Assembly (NCBI RefSeq): GCF_007992175.1
Contig: NZ_BJZT01000011.1
Location: 1 to 64,000, forward strand
From: Methylobacterium haplocladii
GTDB lineage: Bacteria; Pseudomonadota; Alphaproteobacteria; Rhizobiales; Beijerinckiaceae
Reading direction: 5' to 3'
DNA length: 64,000 nt
How positions within the stretch are numbered: position 1 is the stretch's first letter; the number at the start of each line of letters is the position of its first letter. The notes beneath the pieces were generated by a model. It had not been told where the DNA came from. It ran no database searches and saw nothing but the letters and a program-made list of their open reading frames with translations. The translations under genes and the position numbers were made by a program. This document shows positions 59,649-64,000 of this stretch, piece after piece.

Positions 59649-61673
59649 TTACCACCACGTCCGGGAGGCCGACGGCGCCGGTGCGGGCGTCCAGAGGCCG
59701 GGCTCGCCGTATTCCGCTGGAGCGTAGCGCCGCGGCCGCTGGGCAGCGTAGCGCTGCGCGGGTGCGGAATTCGCCTCGCGGCGCGGGCGAGGGGCGCGGG
59801 GGGCGGTGCTCGGCTGGGCCACCGGACCGGGCTGCACGCTTGCCGCGCGGCGCACCGGCTCGATCGGCACCGAGGCCATCGCGCCCGGCCGGGTCGAGAG
59901 GCCCAGCGCCTCCTTGATGCGGGCGTCGTAGCCGTAGAGGTCGGGCAGCGTGCGGTAGGTGCCGCCATCGTCCACGTAGGCGGTGAAATAGGCGATGTGG
60001 ACCGGTAGCTTCTGGGGCAGGCGGATCGAGCGCTCACCCTTGCCGATCAGCTTTCTCAGGCTCGCCTCGGTCCAGCTGTCCGGCAGCACGGCGTCGGCGA
60101 AGCGGAAGGGGTCGTCGACGCGCACGCAGCCATGGCTGAAGGCGCGCTTCGCGGCCGAGAACAGCGAGCGGTTCGGCGTGTCGTGCAGGTAGACCGCATG
60201 CTGGTTCGGAAACAGGAACTTGATGAACCCCAGCGCATTCCGCTCGCCCGGAGGCTGCCGCAGCGAGATCTGGCCACCGCGCCGCACGACCTCGAAACCG
60301 CTGGTGCGGCCGGAGGCGAGCATGGTCTTCAGGATCGAGGGCGGCACGAACCAGGACGGGTTCACCACCGCCGTCTCCATGGCCCCCGAGAAGATCGGGG
60401 TCGGCGATTCCGTCTTGCCGACGATCACGCGGGTCTCGTCGCGCATGACGCCGCCGCGATAGACCCGCAGGCGGAACTCGGGGACGTTGACCAGCACGTA
60501 ATCGGGCCCGAGCTCGCGCGGCAGCCAACGCCAGCGCTCCATGTTGGAGACGAGTTCCGCCTCGTCGCCGCCGCCGGTGCGCAGGCGGGCATCGTCCGGG
60601 ATCGCTAGCGCGATGATGGTGCCGCGGGTCAGATTGCCGTTGTCGGGCAGGCCGCGGCTCCGCTGGAACGCCGCGACCGCGTCGGCGACGTCCTTGTCGT
60701 AGATGTCCGGATCGCCCGGGCCGGCATCAAGGGTGCCGGCGCTATGATCGGGCAGGCCGAAATGCGCGCGTAGCCGTGGCACGCGCGGATCGCGCATGCC
60801 GGCCTTGAGCGCGGTGCCCACCGGAATCAGAAGGGTGCCGGTCCGGTTGGTCGTGCTCGGCAGGGCCGGTCCGCGTGCCGCGGCGAGCCGCTGCTTGAGC
60901 GCAAGGTAGCCCGGCTGGTTCGGGTTGTAGGCCTGGAGCCGCTCTCCGGCCTCGGTCCCCGAGACGGCGAGCTGGCCGAGCACGAGGTCGGCTGACGTCA
61001 GGTTCAGATCCGGCGTGATCAGCTTCGAGATCGCGGCGAGGTTGACGCGCCCGCCACGGGCATCGCGGGCATAGAGCACGACAGCGGCCGAGAGCTTCAA
61101 CTCGGCATCGGCCAACTCGGCTTCGCTCATCGCGCCGTTGAGCGTCGGGATCGGGTAGGCACCCGGATCGAGCGCGTCCTCACCTGCGGCGCGGAGCCGC
61201 GCGATCACGGATTGCGCAGCTGGCGTAAAGGCCCCCCCCGTAATCCAGACCGGCTTGAAATCGGCGATGGTGTAGAACGCGAGCATTGCGTCGCGCTCCT
61301 TGATGGGCAGGCGCGCCAGCAGCGGCTTGCCGTCCTTGAGGCGTGCGAGGATGGCCTCGCCCTGGCGGTCGAGCGGTTGCGTCGGTGCGGCCGGCGCAGC
61401 GGTGATCGGCTGCTCGTCCTTGGCCGGTTCCTTGAAGTCGGATTGCGGCGGTCCGTCGCTCGTCGGCGGCGAGGTGCCGAGATCGTCGCCGGCTGCGGCC
61501 GACGGCTCGGCCTTCACGGACGAGGAGGGCTCGACGGCGGCGCTGCGGATCGTCGACGGCGCGGGCGTCCGCGTGGCCTGTGCATGCGCGAGCGTCGCCA
61601 TGCAGACGGACGATGCCAGAACCGCGGCCAGTACCGCGGAGGTCGTACGCGTGGCGCTTTTGGAAACGCGCAT
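59649..61673 (-). CDS. L,D-transpeptidase (YkuD domain, YcbB-like)
   Basis: 674 residues: signal peptide (ending TLAHA before QAT), a disordered proline/alanine segment, the YcbB-type scaffold region (about 100-290), a peptidoglycan-binding repeat (VPRLRAHFGLPDHS to AFQRSRGLPDNGNLTRGT, about 297-352) and a YkuD catalytic domain with H497 (YLHDTP) and the SHGCVR motif with C516. It would form 3-3 cross-links or attach proteins to peptidoglycan in the periplasm. The C-terminus ends in a proline/arginine/alanine-rich tail. ATG 61673 is the family start. Confidence 0.9.
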   Translation of the reverse strand: MRVSKSATRTTSAVLAAVLASSVCMATLAHAQATRTPAPSTIRSAAVEPSSSVKAEPSAAAGDDLGTSPPTSDGPPQSDFKEPAKDEQPITAAPAAPTQPLDRQGEAILARLKDGKPLLARLPIKERDAMLAFYTIADFKPVWITGGAFTPAAQSVIARLRAAGEDALDPGAYPIPTLNGAMSEAELADAELKLSAAVVLYARDARGGRVNLAAISKLITPDLNLTSADLVLGQLAVSGTEAGERLQAYNPNQPGYLALKQRLAAARGPALPSTTNRTGTLLIPVGTALKAGMRDPRVPRLRAHFGLPDHSAGTLDAGPGDPDIYDKDVADAVAAFQRSRGLPDNGNLTRGTIIALAIPDDARLRTGGGDEAELVSNMERWRWLPRELGPDYVLVNVPEFRLRVYRGGVMRDETRVIVGKTESPTPIFSGAMETAVVNPSWFVPPSILKTMLASGRTSGFEVVRRGGQISLRQPPGERNALGFIKFLFPNQHAVYLHDTPNRSLFSAAKRAFSHGCVRVDDPFRFADAVLPDSWTEASLRKLIGKGERSIRLPQKLPVHIAYFTAYVDDGGTYRTLPDLYGYDARIKEALGLSTRPGAMASVPIEPVRRAASVQPGPVAQPSTAPRAPRPRREANSAPAQRYAAQRPRRYAPAEYGEPGLWTPAPAPSASRTWW

Positions 61674-61944
61674 GACGAAAGTCTCCTCCGATACAGCCCA
61701 AGGCTATACGGACTCTATGATTATCGTCTTAAGCGCGGCCGTGTGCAACCGCACCGTTCGATCGAGGACGAGCGCCCGCCCGATCAGAGTCGATCCGGCG
61801 CGACTCTCAGTTTTTATTGAACCCCGGATACGTCCCGAAAGCCACATGCGGCCCTACAAGCAGCGCGTCGGGATTGGCGTGGTCGGTCTGCGGGCCGCAA
61901 TGCGCGTTCTCGACGAACCGGAACCCACGCCGGAGGAGCGCACC

Positions 61945-63438
61945 TCAGGCTGCGGCTTCGTCCACCTTGTCGCCGTCGTCGAGGCCGAGGTCCTTGAGCT
62001 TGCGGTAAAGGGTGGATCGGCCGATTCCAAGGCGGCGCGACACCTCCGACATCCGGCCACGGTAGAACTGCAGGGCGAAGCGGATCACCTCGGCCTCGAT
62101 CTCCTCCATGGTCTTCATCTCGCTGGTATCCTCGACGACCAGCGACATCGCATGGGGGTCGCGCACCTCGACGCGCACGATCTCGCGAACCGGCTCCAGT
62201 GCGCCGGCCGGCAGCGACGGCTGGTTCGGCAGCGGCGGGATGCGCACGTCGAAGCCGTCGACCTGCGCGGCGATCTGCGGAAACTCGGTGACCGAGAGCT
62301 CGTCGCCGTCGGCCAGCACCACGGCGCGGAACAGCGCGTTCTCCAGTTGCCGGACGTTGCCGGGCCAGGGGTAGCGGGTCAGCAGCGCCATCGCCTCGGC
62401 CGAGATGCCGCGCAGGCGCTTGCCCTCTTCCGCCGCGAAGCGGGCGCAGAACGAGCGGGCGAGATCCGGGATGTCCTCGCGGCGCGCCCGCAGGGGCGGC
62501 AGAGTCATCGGGAAGACGTTGAGGCGGTAGTAGAGGTCCTCGCGGAACTTGCCCTGCTTCACGAGGTCGAGCAGCGAGCGATTGGTGGCCGAGATCAGCC
62601 GGATGTCCACGCGCACGCTGCGCTTGGCCCCGACCGGATCGACCTCGCCCTCCTGCAGGGCACGCAGCAGCTTCACCTGCGCATCGAGAGGCAGTTCGCC
62701 GATCTCGTCGAGGAAGAGCGTACCGCCCGAGGCCTCGACGAACTTGCCGGCATGGCGCTCGGTGGCGCCGGTGAAGGCACCCTTCTCGTGGCCGAACAGG
62801 GTCGATTCGACGAGGTTGTCGGGGATCGCCCCGCAATTGACGGTGACGAAGGGCTTTCCGCGGCGCTCGCCCGAGCCCTGGATGGCGCGGGCCAGCACCT
62901 CCTTGCCGACGCCGGATTCGCCTTCGATCAGGACGGGGATGTTGGACTTCGCCGAACGTTCGGCGAGCCGCATCACCCGGTCCATGTCGGGGCTCTTCGA
63001 GCTGAGATCCTTGAAGCCCAGCGCTCCCGAGGCGCGGCGGCGCATGCGCCGGACCTCTTCTTCAAGCTGGTCGACCCGCAGCGCGTTCTTGATGGAGACC
63101 TGTAGGCGCTCGGCCCCGGCGGGCTTCACCACGAAATCGACGGCGCCGGCGCGCATGGCGTTGACCACCGCGTCGATCGAGCCGTTCGAGGTCTGCACGA
63201 TCACCGGCGTGTCGATGCCGGCCTTGCGCATCTCACTCATGACGCCGAGGCCGTCGAGGCCGCCGGGCATGACCATGTCGAGGAGGACGACGTCGATCTC
63301 GCCGCCGGCCCGCAGGGCGTTGAGGCCGTCCAGCCCGTTCTCGGCGACGCGAGGCTCGAAACCGAGGCGGCGCACCATGCTTTCGGCGAGGCGGCGCTGC
63401 ACCGGATCGTCGTCCACGATCAGAACGGTGGTCGACAT
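61945..63438 (-). CDS. NtrC-type sigma-54-dependent response regulator
   Basis: 497 residues in three parts: receiver domain (1-120; phosphorylation site D54 in VLLDMVMPGG), AAA+ domain (about 150-380; Walker A GESGVGKE, GAFTGA loop for sigma-54, Walker B GGTLFLDEIGEL, R-finger region FREDLYYRLNVFP) and a Fis-type HTH at the C-terminus (MSEVSRRLGIGRSTLYRKLKDL). All parts needed to activate sigma-54 promoters are present. No sensor kinase gene is next to it, so its signal is unknown. ATG 63438 begins at the receiver domain; the longer frame upstream is not conserved. Confidence 0.9.
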   Translation of the reverse strand: MSTTVLIVDDDPVQRRLAESMVRRLGFEPRVAENGLDGLNALRAGGEIDVVLLDMVMPGGLDGLGVMSEMRKAGIDTPVIVQTSNGSIDAVVNAMRAGAVDFVVKPAGAERLQVSIKNALRVDQLEEEVRRMRRRASGALGFKDLSSKSPDMDRVMRLAERSAKSNIPVLIEGESGVGKEVLARAIQGSGERRGKPFVTVNCGAIPDNLVESTLFGHEKGAFTGATERHAGKFVEASGGTLFLDEIGELPLDAQVKLLRALQEGEVDPVGAKRSVRVDIRLISATNRSLLDLVKQGKFREDLYYRLNVFPMTLPPLRARREDIPDLARSFCARFAAEEGKRLRGISAEAMALLTRYPWPGNVRQLENALFRAVVLADGDELSVTEFPQIAAQVDGFDVRIPPLPNQPSLPAGALEPVREIVRVEVRDPHAMSLVVEDTSEMKTMEEIEAEVIRFALQFYRGRMSEVSRRLGIGRSTLYRKLKDLGLDDGDKVDEAAA

Positions 63439-63739
63439 GCGGATCCCTCGCTTCGTGGTTGGGGACAGCCGACCGCACGTCCGGATCGCCTCGTGGCTCG
63501 TGGCGACCGAAGGGTTCCTTGCGGACTGTTCCGTTTCGAAGCGTAGGGTCGCCGAAGAGCGTAAAGCTCCGCTTAACGACGATGCGGGTTTTTGGCGGGA
63601 ACCGCGAGAACCGGCTTCCTGGCCACCAGACCGAACCGGAAACTGCGCCGCCGCGTTGATCGGCCGCCCTGGCACGCGATATCAGACGCTCAGACCACTG
63701 GATGGAGCGGCCCCGACGCCGCCGGAGAGCAGGACCCCC

Positions 63740-64000
63740 ATGTCGAGCCGAGTCGCAGCGCCTGCGGGACTTCCGACGGCCGCGCAGAGCCTCGCCACCG
63801 CGAAGGCCATGGCCCACGCTGTCGATCTCGGCGCGCTGCCGGAATGGAACCTGAGCGATCTCTATTCCGGCATCGACGCGCCCGAATTCCGCGCCGACCT
63901 CGCCAGGGCCGAGGCCGAGTGCAAGGCGTTCGCCGCGGACTATGCCGGTCGGATCGCGGCCCTGGCCGAGGGCCCGGACGCGTCCGAAAAACTCGGGGCG
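63740..64000 (+). CDS. pepF: Oligoendopeptidase F family protein (3' partial)
   Basis: Only the first 87 codons lie in the window; no stop is reached at 64000. The segment LPEWNLSDLYSGIDAPEFRADLARAEAECKAFAADYAGRIAALAEG matches the N-terminal helical region of M3-type oligoendopeptidase F, a cytoplasmic zinc peptidase that cleaves short peptides; the HExxH catalytic part would be beyond the window. ATG 63740 has AGGA six bases upstream. The 301-base region between it and the NtrC-type gene (63439-63739) should hold divergent promoters; nothing distinct is seen. Confidence 0.75.
   Translation, partial: MSSRVAAPAGLPTAAQSLATAKAMAHAVDLGALPEWNLSDLYSGIDAPEFRADLARAEAECKAFAADYAGRIAALAEGPDASEKLGA

Overview
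The window is about 64 kb of GC-rich chromosome from an alphaproteobacterium of the Hyphomicrobiales (Rhizobiales). Methylobacterium/Methylorubrum is the most likely genus. The reasons are gene-content ones: ALA-synthase-type HemA, CpdR, DUF2093, DUF1178 and PRC-barrel proteins, the Rhizobiales arrangement acyltransferase-waaA-lpxK-DUF2093, accD-folC, dnaK-dnaJ, PmtA, promoters of the EcfG (GGAAC-N16/17-CGTT) type and an mmgR-like small RNA. The genus is inferred; no rRNA or tRNA gene is present to test it.

Layout. Bases 3-5930 hold the 3' part of a giant RTX-type repeat protein. It is followed by a compact plus-strand cassette (6040-10433) of a 2OG-Fe(II) oxygenase, a SAM methyltransferase and two paralogous B12-type radical SAM enzymes joined by 4-nt stop/start overlaps. 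I do not recognise this pathway and regard it as the best candidate here for an undescribed biosynthetic system. Bases 10985-18878 are a minus-strand catabolic block: CaiB-type CoA-transferase, MFS transporter, threonine-aldolase-like PLP enzyme, large FAD/Fe-S 2-hydroxyacid dehydrogenase and hydroxypyruvate isomerase. A near-palindromic motif is shared by two of its upstream regions. Bases 19056-28678 carry mostly stand-alone genes: PRC-barrel, murein endopeptidase MepA, YqhA, grxC-nitrilase-DUF1178, cpdR, N-formylglutamate amidohydrolase, an mmgR/alpha-r8-like sRNA, DUF4142, PsiE-like, DUF4337 and a metallo-beta-lactamase-fold hydrolase.

Bases 28701-43361 contain housekeeping genes (hemA, murA, trxA, folC, accD), a degenerate EAL protein, a PQQ-type sugar dehydrogenase and a tandem pair of outer-membrane beta-barrel genes. 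Bases 43574-46990 are the dnaK-dnaJ heat-shock locus with a sigma-32-like promoter. Bases 47181-53417 hold pmtA, a histidine-rich secreted protein behind an exact EcfG-type promoter, the nucleoside-salvage operon cdd-punA-deoC-deoA and DUF2093/lpxK. Bases 53418-55441 continue the lipid A/Kdo operon. The remainder has a metallophosphoesterase, two small or regulatory-type genes, two periplasmic cell-wall proteins (DUF882 and a YkuD L,D-transpeptidase), an NtrC-type regulator and the start of an oligoendopeptidase F gene cut by the window end.

Functional themes are envelope construction (murA, MepA, YkuD, lpxK/waaA, PmtA, Omp pair), stress response (dnaKJ, EcfG promoters, PRC-barrel, DUF4142) and salvage or catabolism. 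Two short genes (30375-30542 and 56673-56843) are easily missed. Several intergenic palindromic elements are present (12233-12375, 19478-19567, 45776-45806, 48476-48572). No tRNA, rRNA, CRISPR array, IS element or prophage was found.
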